DNA from: Acinetobacter courvalinii
Lineage (GTDB): Bacteria > Pseudomonadota > Gammaproteobacteria > Pseudomonadales > Moraxellaceae
Direction: 5' to 3'
Assembly: GCF_014635545.1 (NCBI RefSeq)
Contig: NZ_BMDA01000002.1
Span: 1 to 64,000, forward strand
Length of the DNA stretch: 64,000 nt
Positions 7,276-15,137 of the stretch are shown piece by piece. Numbering within the stretch: position 1 is the stretch's first letter; the number at the start of each line of letters is the position of its first letter. Below the pieces are notes generated by a model. It had not been told where the DNA came from and searched no databases. It was given only the letters and a program-made list of their open reading frames with translations. A program made the position numbers and the translations under genes.

Positions 7276-8234
7276 GGGAGAATTTGTCCAATATGTAATT
7301 TTTGGGTTTGGGCAATTTGTACAGGATTTAGGGCTTTAGCACCTGGCCATTGCAGACTGATGAGGCACACCGCGGTATTGTCGCCACACGCCACATGTAC
7401 GCCTTGTTTATTGATCACCAGGATTTCGCCGCTTTGTGCATCAGCTTTTTGATGCTGAGAAAGCATCGAGCCCCACACTCGTAAGGCATTGCTTTCATCC
7501 AGTTGAATAAATGCCACTGGCCACGGATTGAAGGCACGGATATTACGGTCGATTTGTACCGCATTCTGGCTCCAGTCAATACGGGCTTCTGCTTTCACCA
7601 GTTTATGGGCATAGACGGTCAAGGCTTCATCTTGTACTTCACGCTTTTCAATGAAATCCTGCAAACTTTGCTCTGATTCAAGCACGGTACAAATCGCTTC
7701 GGCACCTTGATCGGCCAGTTTATCGTGCAAGCTGGCAGAGGTATCTTCTGCGGTGATTGGGCAGTAAGTTTTATACATCATGTCGCCGGTATCCAGACCC
7801 GCCGCCATTTGCATGATGGTAATGCCGGTTTCTGCATCACCTGTGGCAATGGCTCGTTGGATTGGTGCAGCACCCCGCCAGCGTGGCAGTAATGAACCGT
7901 GGATATTTAAACAGCCGTATTTCGGTGTATCTAATACCGCTTGTGGCAAGATCAGGCCATAGGCCGCAACCACCATCACATCGGCACCCAAGTCAGCCAG
8001 TTGTTGGCGAGCTGCCAGACCTTCCTCTGTCGATGCTTTAAAATTCAAAGGCTGATACACCGGTAAGCCGTGCTCAAGTGCCAATTGTTTCACAGGGGAT
8101 GGCGTTAATTTTTGCCCACGGCCGGCTTTACGGTCAGGTTGGGTATAAACCGCAATGATCTGGTGGGATGTTTTTAATAATGCCGCCAATGCGGTTGCCG
8201 CAAATTCAGGCGTACCAGCAAAAATGATTTTCAC
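7272..8234 (-). CDS. fmt: Methionyl-tRNA formyltransferase
   Basis: A 320-residue enzyme that formylates initiator Met-tRNA using 10-formyl-tetrahydrofolate. It shows the N-terminal MKIIFAGTPEFAA, the catalytic-region motif LNIHGSLLPRWRGAAPIQRAI and the following GDAETGITIMQM, with a C-terminal OB-like domain from ~residue 205. It is first in the fmt-rsmB operon. The frequent partner def (peptide deformylase) is not next to it; ilvD is divergent upstream instead. Confidence 0.97.
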   Translation of the reverse strand: MKIIFAGTPEFAATALAALLKTSHQIIAVYTQPDRKAGRGQKLTPSPVKQLALEHGLPVYQPLNFKASTEEGLAARQQLADLGADVMVVAAYGLILPQAVLDTPKYGCLNIHGSLLPRWRGAAPIQRAIATGDAETGITIMQMAAGLDTGDMMYKTYCPITAEDTSASLHDKLADQGAEAICTVLESEQSLQDFIEKREVQDEALTVYAHKLVKAEARIDWSQNAVQIDRNIRAFNPWPVAFIQLDESNALRVWGSMLSQHQKADAQSGEILVINKQGVHVACGDNTAVCLISLQWPGAKALNPVQIAQTQKLHIGQILP

Positions 8235-8445
8235 AAAGACAATCCAACTAAAACTTGCTGCAAATTATAAGCGAAAAAGTGATGAGTCCCTAATCAGATG
8301 GCTTGAATTGCTTTTGTACAAAAAAAGATAGGCCTATTGGTCATCTGTTAAACGATAACTTGTAGTATGATGCAGAAAGCTCAGTATCATTTCGCCAGAG
8401 AGAATGTCCTATTCGTCTCGAGCACAAACTTGTTGGGAATACAAA

Positions 8446-10275
8446 ATGCCTGATTATCGTTCAAAAACATCAACACATGGAAGAAATATGGCGGGCGCGC
8501 GTGGTTTATGGCGTGCGACCGGTATGAAAGATGAAGATTTTGGCAAGCCTATTATTGCGGTGGTCAACTCATTTACCCAGTTTGTTCCGGGTCACGTACA
8601 TCTCAAAGATTTAGGTCAACTTGTTGCGAGAGAAATTGAAGCGTCTGGTGGTGTGGCAAAAGAATTTAATACCATTGCCGTCGATGACGGCATTGCCATG
8701 GGCCATGACGGGATGCTGTATTCACTGCCATCACGTGATTTGATCGCCGACTCGGTGGAATACATGGTCAATGCCCATTGTGCCGATGCCATGGTCTGTA
8801 TCTCGAATTGTGACAAGATCACCCCGGGAATGCTGATGGCGGCAATGCGCCTGAATATTCCAGTAGTGTTCGTGTCTGGCGGGCCAATGGAAGCGGGTAA
8901 AGTGAAGTTCCGTGGTGATGAAAAGGCCATTGATCTGGTAGATGCCATGGTGGTTGCAGCCGATGAAAGCTATACCGATGAAGAAGTACAGGCTTTTGAA
9001 CGTTCGGCCTGTCCAACCTGTGGTTCATGTTCAGGCATGTTCACTGCGAACTCGATGAACTGCTTAACCGAAGCATTGGGTCTATCTTTACCGGGCAACG
9101 GTTCAATCGTGGCAACCCATGCCAATCGTGAAAAGCTATTCTTGAAAGCCGGTCGTTTGGTGGTTGAACTGGCGAAGCGTTATTACGAACAGAATGATGA
9201 CAGCATTTTGCCACGTTCAATTGCAACCAAAGCGGCGTTTGAAAATGCCATGACACTGGATATTGCAATGGGCGGTTCAACCAATACCGTATTGCATTTG
9301 CTTGCGGCGGCGCACGAAGCCGAAGTTGATTTCACCATGGATGATATCGACCGTTTGTCTCGTCAGGTTCCGGTATTGTCCAAAGTTGCACCGGCAAAAC
9401 AAGACGTGCATATGGAAGATGTACACCGTGCGGGTGGCATCATGGCGATTTTGGGTGAGCTGGATCGTGCCAACTTGCTGAATACGTCATGTCCAACTGT
9501 ACATGAACCAACGTTAAAAGATGCTTTGGACAAGTGGGATATTATCCGTACCGAAGATGCGGATGTTTATGAATTCTATCGTTCATCACCGGGTGGTATT
9601 CCAACGCAGGTGGCGTTCTCGCAAAACCGTTACTACTCAACCTTAGATGGTGACCGTGAGAAAGGCGTGATTCGTAATGCTGAACATGCCTTCTCTAAAG
9701 ATGGCGGTCTGGCGGTGCTTTACGGCAACATCGCTCTAGATGGCTGTATCGTCAAAACTGCAGGTGTGGATGAATCCATCCTGAAATTCACCGGTACAGC
9801 ACGCGTTTTTGAAAGTCAGGATGCGGCAGTAGAAGCCATTCTGGATCATAAAATCGTGGCAGGCGATATCGTGGTGATTCGTTATGAAGGCCCACGTGGC
9901 GGACCGGGTATGCAGGAAATGTTGTATCCAACCAGTTACCTGAAATCCAAAGGTTTAGGCAAAGACTGTGCCTTGATTACCGATGGACGTTTCTCAGGTG
10001 GTTCTTCAGGCCTGTCGATTGGTCACGTGTCTCCAGAAGCGGCTGAAGGCGGTGCGATTGGTCTGGTTGAAGATGGTGATACCATTCAGATTGATATTCC
10101 AAACCGTACTATTCACTTGGATATCGATGATGCGACTATGGCGCATCGCCGTACGGTTCAGGACGCCAAAGGCTGGCATCCTGCGGAAGAGCGTAAACGT
10201 AAAGTGTCTAAGTCATTGAAGATTTACGCAATGCATTCGACCAGTGCTGCTAAAGGCGCAGTACGAGTTTTGTAA
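8446..10275 (+). CDS. ilvD: Dihydroxy-acid dehydratase
   Basis: A 609-residue Fe-S enzyme that dehydrates 2,3-dihydroxy-isovalerate and 2,3-dihydroxy-3-methylvalerate in valine and isoleucine synthesis. Motifs include the [10 protein letters not shown] cluster ligand region, [20 protein letters not shown], and the C-terminal [18 protein letters not shown]. The start at 8446 (MPDYRSKTS) matches E. coli IlvD and has GGGAAT before it; an in-frame ATG at 8404 would add 14 atypical residues. It is monocistronic with its own terminator. The long 5' space has a TTGTAG/TATGAT promoter-like pair near 8360. Confidence 0.97.
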   Translation: MPDYRSKTSTHGRNMAGARGLWRATGMKDEDFGKPIIAVVNSFTQFVPGHVHLKDLGQLVAREIEASGGVAKEFNTIAVDDGIAMGHDGMLYSLPSRDLIADSVEYMVNAHCADAMVCISNCDKITPGMLMAAMRLNIPVVFVSGGPMEAGKVKFRGDEKAIDLVDAMVVAADESYTDEEVQAFERSACPTCGSCSGMFTANSMNCLTEALGLSLPGNGSIVATHANREKLFLKAGRLVVELAKRYYEQNDDSILPRSIATKAAFENAMTLDIAMGGSTNTVLHLLAAAHEAEVDFTMDDIDRLSRQVPVLSKVAPAKQDVHMEDVHRAGGIMAILGELDRANLLNTSCPTVHEPTLKDALDKWDIIRTEDADVYEFYRSSPGGIPTQVAFSQNRYYSTLDGDREKGVIRNAEHAFSKDGGLAVLYGNIALDGCIVKTAGVDESILKFTGTARVFESQDAAVEAILDHKIVAGDIVVIRYEGPRGGPGMQEMLYPTSYLKSKGLGKDCALITDGRFSGGSSGLSIGHVSPEAAEGGAIGLVEDGDTIQIDIPNRTIHLDIDDATMAHRRTVQDAKGWHPAEERKRKVSKSLKIYAMHSTSAAKGAVRVL

Positions 10276-10283
10276 TCCCTTTG

Positions 10284-10315
10284 AGTCCCTCTTTCAATTA
10301 AGGGGGACTTTTGTC
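10284..10315 (+). terminator. ilvD terminator
   Basis: AGTCCCTCTT / AAGGGGGACT forms a 10-bp stem (one T-G wobble) with a TCAATT loop, followed by TTTGTCT. It lies 8 bases after the ilvD stop. Confidence 0.82.
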
Positions 10316-10418
10316 TCATTTTATAAGATACTGAACATACTTATTGGCTCACCTGTTCTGGCTCAGGTTTGAGTAAACTTTTCCATTTTGCATTTTATGA
10401 CCATTAGAGGCTATCGAC

Positions 10419-11708
10419 ATGTCTTTGTTACGTCGTTGGTTTGATCCCATACGATCGAGTTGGTTCTATCAGAAACCTTCTCGTCAGGCGGAATTACCTA
10501 CGGAACAGGGTTTAAGTATTTACCTGCGTCTAGACGATGTTTATAGCTATCTGGCAGTGCAAGAGCTGGATCAGCTCAATGAGATCCTCAGTGATGAGCT
10601 CAAACCCCTAAAAGTCATTATTTCGAGGCAAGACGCCGAGCCTCCGAATGGCATGTCCAAGCAAGACTGGCAAAGCTATTGCTTAAATGATGCCAAAATC
10701 CTGGCCAAGCAGCATCGTTTTGGTTTTGATGAAACCCCAGAAATACCGAGTGCAGAAGCATTACAACAAGCAGAAACAATTCTAAGAAATACCCCGCTCA
10801 GAGAACAAAACTTTTTACATTTGCTCGAAGATGTTTTCCACATGCTGTGGCAGCAGCAATACGGTAAATTGCGTACCTTATATGCAATGGCCTCCCAGCA
10901 TCAGAAACCTCAAGATTATCCTGAACGTATTTTTAAAGACGTGCCTGTGATCGCCAGTTATTTTGAATTTGGTGAACGAAAATATCAGGCGGTTGATGAC
11001 TTGTTACGTCTGACACGCCGTTTAAAACAGCAAAAACTCCTGACCGGGAATCCAATTTTTCTGATCAATCATATCGAGTGGCGTGAGCATCTCATTAATG
11101 ATGCCGAGGCATTGGCCGAAGTCCAGGCCTTGCATCCGGAACTGGATCTGTATATCGCGCTTGAAGACCCGATGAGCTGGTTATTATTGGCGTATATCCA
11201 GGAAGAACTGGCCAATTATTATAATATCCAGTTGAAGGTGTATCCGCTGAGTTATCACGGTCGGGACTGGTTTGACTGGGGCCTGGCAACTCGTGTTTCC
11301 AAGCGAACCCAAGTCGCATTTACCCCGTTCTGCCGACCAACCAGAGAAGCTACCTATGAAATGGCCCGACTGTTTTATAGCGTGCCTGAAGAGCAGCAAG
11401 TGGATTGTATCCATGAAATTCTGGAAGCCGTATGGACACAGGGTAAAGACCTGTCATTTAAAGCCCATTTTCAACGGATGCAGAGACGTCTGGACATTGC
11501 GCAGCTGACTGAACAGGATATCGAAGCACAGTTAAAGCAAAATGATGAATGGTGCCAGCAGAAGCATCAGCCTGATTTTCCAGTATTGGAGTTACGGATT
11601 GATGGACATAGCTATGTCTTCAATAGCCTATATCGGGTCTGGATGATTGAAAGCATTCTCAGCAACGTACTGGAAGAAAAATATAAAATGGCCTCAACTT
11701 TTGATTGA
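10419..11708 (+). CDS. Duplicated DsbA/HCCA-isomerase-like thioredoxin-fold protein
   Basis: A 429-residue protein that appears to be two copies of the DsbA/2-hydroxychromene-2-carboxylate isomerase fold. The first copy starts at ~residue 32 (LSIYLRLDDVYSYLAVQELDQL), the second at ~residue 243 (LDLYIALEDPMSWLLLAYIQEEL). Both have the beta1-turn-alpha1 signature of the family (YFDxxSPYSYLA in true isomerases). Neither has a CxxC at the turn, so a disulfide role is unlikely. There is no signal peptide. An N-terminal tryptophan-rich segment (RRWFDPIRSSWFYQK) precedes the repeats. Function is unknown; a glutathione-binding or isomerase role is possible only by fold. Confidence 0.65.
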   Translation: MSLLRRWFDPIRSSWFYQKPSRQAELPTEQGLSIYLRLDDVYSYLAVQELDQLNEILSDELKPLKVIISRQDAEPPNGMSKQDWQSYCLNDAKILAKQHRFGFDETPEIPSAEALQQAETILRNTPLREQNFLHLLEDVFHMLWQQQYGKLRTLYAMASQHQKPQDYPERIFKDVPVIASYFEFGERKYQAVDDLLRLTRRLKQQKLLTGNPIFLINHIEWREHLINDAEALAEVQALHPELDLYIALEDPMSWLLLAYIQEELANYYNIQLKVYPLSYHGRDWFDWGLATRVSKRTQVAFTPFCRPTREATYEMARLFYSVPEEQQVDCIHEILEAVWTQGKDLSFKAHFQRMQRRLDIAQLTEQDIEAQLKQNDEWCQQKHQPDFPVLELRIDGHSYVFNSLYRVWMIESILSNVLEEKYKMASTFD

Positions 11709-11741
11709 GGCTCACTCCCAAAAATAAGAATAGGGCAAGCC

Positions 11742-11770
11742 ACGGTTTTTCCGTAGCATAGCTTCGATGC
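11742..11770 (+). promoter_or_regulatory. Two short hairpins in the TauE leader
   Basis: ACGG-TTTTT-CCGT (11742-11754) is followed by GCAT-AGCTTCG-ATGC (11756-11770), inside the 79-bp gap before the TauE-family gene. They could be a short leader structure or a weak terminator of the upstream gene; no known riboswitch is recognised. Confidence 0.25.
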
Positions 11771-11787
11771 AAAATCGGAGTTAAAGC

Positions 11788-12519
11788 GTGACTTTTCTAG
11801 CCATTATTATCGTGGTTTTTGCCTTTGCCGGCATGATTAAAGGCATGATCGGGCTGGGCCTGCCTGCGGTTTCTATGGGGCTACTGACCATTGCCATGAG
11901 TCCGTTTCAGGCTGCGTCTTTATTGATTGTGCCGTCGATGGTCACCAATATCTGGCAACTGTTTGCCGAAGGACGGGTCTGGGCCTTTATTCGCCGTTTC
12001 TGGACTTTACTGGTTGGAATCGTGGTAGGGTCGATCTGGAGCTTTTTACCGACCTTAAGCCAGAGTCATGGCCATAGCAGTGAGATTTTACTGGGTTGTA
12101 TGCTGGCGTTATATGGATTGTATGGCCTCTGTGTGAAAAAACTGCCTCATCTGGCGCAACATGAGCGCTGGTTATCGCCTATTGTCGGATATATCGGCGG
12201 CGCAGTGACCGTTGGCACAGGGGTGGTGATTATTCCGGTGGTGCCGTATTTGCAGTCCTTACATTTGAAACGGGATGAACTGGTGCAGGCCTTAGGTTTG
12301 ACCTTTACCGTTTCCACCTTCTGTCTGGCTTTTTTCCTGCATCACAATCCGATGGAGGGAATCACGCTGGATTATCGTCTGTCTGCGGTGGCTTTAGTTG
12401 CTGCTTTATTAGGGATGTGGCTGGGTAAAAAAATCCGTTATCAACTTAACGAGCAACGTTTTCGCCGTTTATTCTTTATCGGATTGATGGCCTTAGGTCT
12501 ATATATGATTGCGCATTAA
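11788..12519 (+). CDS. Sulfite exporter TauE/SafE family protein
   Basis: A 243-residue polytopic inner-membrane protein of the TauE/SafE (DUF81) family, whose members export sulfite, sulfoacetate or other organic anions. The first segment carries the family pattern FAFAGMIKGMIGLGLPAVSMG, and the repeat half carries GYIGGAVTVGTGVVIIPVVPYLQ. About seven or eight hydrophobic segments are visible. The start is GTG with CGGAG upstream. It converges with a LysR gene whose stop is 7 bases away; the substrate is not shown. Confidence 0.88.
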   Translation: MTFLAIIIVVFAFAGMIKGMIGLGLPAVSMGLLTIAMSPFQAASLLIVPSMVTNIWQLFAEGRVWAFIRRFWTLLVGIVVGSIWSFLPTLSQSHGHSSEILLGCMLALYGLYGLCVKKLPHLAQHERWLSPIVGYIGGAVTVGTGVVIIPVVPYLQSLHLKRDELVQALGLTFTVSTFCLAFFLHHNPMEGITLDYRLSAVALVAALLGMWLGKKIRYQLNEQRFRRLFFIGLMALGLYMIAH

Positions 12520-12525
12520 GAGCAG

Positions 12526-13422
12526 TTAACAGGATGGGCGATGTTGCATTAAAAACTCAGCAAACTGTTGATAAGCATGCGGGAGCTGATCGAAATCCTG
12601 TGCCGCTAACAGCAGTTTACGGTTGGCCCAGGCGCCATGTAATTGTAGTGCATAAAAATCATAATCTGGCTGTAAACGCTGTGCCGCACGCGCGGGCATA
12701 ATCGCAATACCGACCCCTTTGGCGACAACCTCGGCAATGGCAGAAAAGTTGGGTAAGCGTAGCCGGTACTGGATATTGAAACCCAATAGCTTGGCTTGCG
12801 TTTCAATCGATTGCTGCAAAGAATGATGCGGCATCAGGCCAATAAAACCATAAGCTAAGGCATCGACCAGATTCAGCTGTGTTTGCCGGGTCAAGGCATG
12901 ATGAGCGGGACAGATCAGCACCAATGGATCACTGGCAAACTCCTGTGTTTGCAAATGACGGGTATCAAAGAAGCTGGAGACCAGTCCTAGGCGTGCCACA
13001 CCTTGAGTCAATGCTTCAACGATTTCAGAACTTTCTGCTTCATGTAAGTCGAGATTGATCTCGGGATGTAGCATCAGATAGTGTGGTAACAGCGGTGGTA
13101 AATATTCACTCTGTGCCGACGAATTACACCATAAAGTCAATGATTCAGGTGCCGTGGGTCGAAAGCGTTGCATGTCCTGTTCAAGCAGATCTTTTTGCTG
13201 CATCAGCCGTCGGGCATGCTCAGTCAGGGCATGGCCCGCAGTGGTCAGCTCGACACCTGAGGTCTGCCGAATAAATAACGGTGTTGCAAAATAGTGTTCG
13301 AGTTTTTTAATTCGTTCGCTGGCGGCTTGCAGGGAAATGGCAGAAAGCTCGGCGCCCTTGGTCAGGCTGCCTGTCGAAACAATATGCAGAAGCAGTTGTA
13401 AATCAAAGAAATCGAAACGCAT
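12526..13422 (-). CDS. LysR-family transcriptional regulator
   Basis: A 298-residue LysR regulator. The N-terminal winged helix-turn-helix (residues ~1-60: FDLQLLLHIVSTGSLTKGAELSAISLQAASERIKKLEHYF) binds DNA. The C-terminal substrate-binding domain (from ~90) has the usual two-lobe pattern, including VAKGVGIAIMPARAA. It is convergent with the TauE-type exporter rather than divergent, so its target is not obvious from context; the exporter is one candidate. Confidence 0.9.
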   Translation of the reverse strand: MRFDFFDLQLLLHIVSTGSLTKGAELSAISLQAASERIKKLEHYFATPLFIRQTSGVELTTAGHALTEHARRLMQQKDLLEQDMQRFRPTAPESLTLWCNSSAQSEYLPPLLPHYLMLHPEINLDLHEAESSEIVEALTQGVARLGLVSSFFDTRHLQTQEFASDPLVLICPAHHALTRQTQLNLVDALAYGFIGLMPHHSLQQSIETQAKLLGFNIQYRLRLPNFSAIAEVVAKGVGIAIMPARAAQRLQPDYDFYALQLHGAWANRKLLLAAQDFDQLPHAYQQFAEFLMQHRPSC

Positions 13423-13500
13423 GAGCGGAACGTATTGAAATATAAACAGCCATCATACTAAAACTAAGCAAGATAAAGATAGGGGAGACGTTCAAGACGA

Positions 13501-13524
13501 AAAAAAGGCAGCTTGCGCTGCCTT
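13501..13524 (-). terminator. uraA terminator
   Basis: AAGGCAGC-TTGC-GCTGCCTT with an A6 run on its left gives a classical stem plus T tract on the minus strand, just after the permease stop at 13533. Confidence 0.9.
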
Positions 13525-13532
13525 GAAGATTT

Positions 13533-14828
13533 TTAGTTTTTATCTTTTAAACTGAACAGCAGGTTCAGGAAAATTGCTGCAAAAGTTGCCGTCCCGATAC
13601 CGCCGAGATTGAAGCTACCAAATAACAATTCAAAGTTACCCGCCCCTAAAATAATGGTCACTGAAGCCACGATCAGGTTTTTATTGTTGGAGAAATCGAC
13701 TTTATTTTCGATCCAGATTTTTGCACCGGCAATGGTGATCAGACCAAACACCACAATAGATGCACCGGTGAGTACTGCATTCGGAATGGTACTAATGACG
13801 GCACCAAACTTAGGTGAAAGACCGAGGATAATGGCAAAGAGGCCTGCAATCACAAACACCAGCGTCGAGTAAACGCGGGTAACTGCCATCACTCCGATAT
13901 TTTCGCCATAAGTGGTCATACCGGGTGCACCCACACCGCCGGATAAGGTGGTTGCGACACCATCTGCAACAAAGGCTTTACCCAGTTGTGGCGTGAGATT
14001 TTCACCGGTCATTGCACCAACAGCCTTGATATGGCCCAGATTTTCTGCCACCAGAATCAGGGCCACAGGGGCAATGATCAGAATGGCATTCAAATCAAAA
14101 GTCGGATGCGAGAAGCTCGGAATACCAAACCATGGCGCCGCTGAGATCTGGGAGAAATCAATCGGCTTGCCATAACCCAGACCATTGCTGGCAATGGCAT
14201 AAATGGCATAGGCAATTAAAAGGCCAATCAAGAGCAATAAACGTTGTAATAGCCCTTTGGTAAAGACCGCAATGATGCCCATGCTCAGGACCGTAGTTAA
14301 TGCCATCCACATTTCAAAAGGCTGACCCGCAACGCCTTTAATGGTTACAGGCGCAAGATTAAGACCAATGATCATCACGATTGCACCAGTGACCACCGGT
14401 GGCATCAGTTTTTCGATCCAGCGGGTTCCTGTCAGCATCACCGCAAAGCCGATCAGGGCATATACGATACCGCAGACCACAATCCCGCCCAGTGCGACGG
14501 ACAGGTTTGGATTTGCACCTGAACCGGTAATATGACCCGTTGCCGCTGCCACCACGCCAATAAACGCAAAACTTGAGCCTAAGTAGCTTGGAACACGTCC
14601 ACCGGTCATAAAGAAAAACAGGATGGTACAGATGCCTGACATTAAAATGGCAAGGTTCGGGCTAAAACCCATCAATAAAGGTGCAAGTACGGTTGAGCCG
14701 AACATGGCAAATGCGTGTTGAACCCCCAGCACCGCGCTTTGTAAGGGCGGTAAATATTCATTGGTCGCAACAGGGCGATGATCGACCGTCCCCTGATACG
14801 GCTGCCATTTTGGAAACCAACTGGACAT
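13533..14828 (-). CDS. uraA: Uracil-xanthine permease (NCS2 family)
   Basis: A 431-residue inner-membrane nucleobase:cation symporter of the NCS2 family. It shows the N-terminal PPLQSAVLGVQHAFAMFGSTVLAPLLMG, a central IIAPVALILVAENLGHIKAVGAMTG with the conserved acidic residue that binds base and proton, and GGVGAPGMTTYGENIGVMAVTRVYS. About 13-14 hydrophobic segments fit the fold. The family similarity is closest to UraA, so uracil is the likely substrate, but xanthine cannot be excluded. It is monocistronic with its own terminator. Confidence 0.9.
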   Translation of the reverse strand: MSSWFPKWQPYQGTVDHRPVATNEYLPPLQSAVLGVQHAFAMFGSTVLAPLLMGFSPNLAILMSGICTILFFFMTGGRVPSYLGSSFAFIGVVAAATGHITGSGANPNLSVALGGIVVCGIVYALIGFAVMLTGTRWIEKLMPPVVTGAIVMIIGLNLAPVTIKGVAGQPFEMWMALTTVLSMGIIAVFTKGLLQRLLLLIGLLIAYAIYAIASNGLGYGKPIDFSQISAAPWFGIPSFSHPTFDLNAILIIAPVALILVAENLGHIKAVGAMTGENLTPQLGKAFVADGVATTLSGGVGAPGMTTYGENIGVMAVTRVYSTLVFVIAGLFAIILGLSPKFGAVISTIPNAVLTGASIVVFGLITIAGAKIWIENKVDFSNNKNLIVASVTIILGAGNFELLFGSFNLGGIGTATFAAIFLNLLFSLKDKN

Positions 14829-15137
14829 AAATTAGACTCATGATTTGATATCAGCGCGTATGATACCCTGTCTTAAAACGAGCTTTCACCTATAAGTCCT
14901 TGAGAGGATTGCCACAATACACTCTTAGAGCTTGAATTTTTACCTTTTGGTAAAATCTACTTCAAATTAAGCTAGTGGAATTATTATTTATTTTGTCTGG
15001 ACAATTTAAAAAATTAACTCTTTTATTTTTAAAATAATTTTAAAAACTTTTTCAATTTTTTTTATCGCAATGGCATCTTTTGCCAATCTGGCCATCAACA
15101 GAAACGATTTCTGCGGATGGCCCTCTGAAAATGGCAC
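14829..15137. other. Non-coding space between ppc and uraA
   Basis: These 309 AT-rich bases hold no gene. TTTTACC-TTTT-GGTAAAA (about 14938-14955) is a small hairpin that may lie in the uraA leader. A strong stem after ppc is listed separately. The uraA promoter must lie here on the minus strand; no riboswitch motif is recognised. Confidence 0.5.
15090..15122 (-). terminator. Hairpin after ppc
   Basis: GGCCATC (15090-15096) pairs with GATGGCC (15116-15122), with an inner CAGAAA (15099-15104) / TTTCTG (15108-15113) stem. It lies 16 bases after the ppc stop. There is no immediate T tract, so it may be a 3'-end protecting hairpin or a factor-assisted terminator. Confidence 0.55.
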
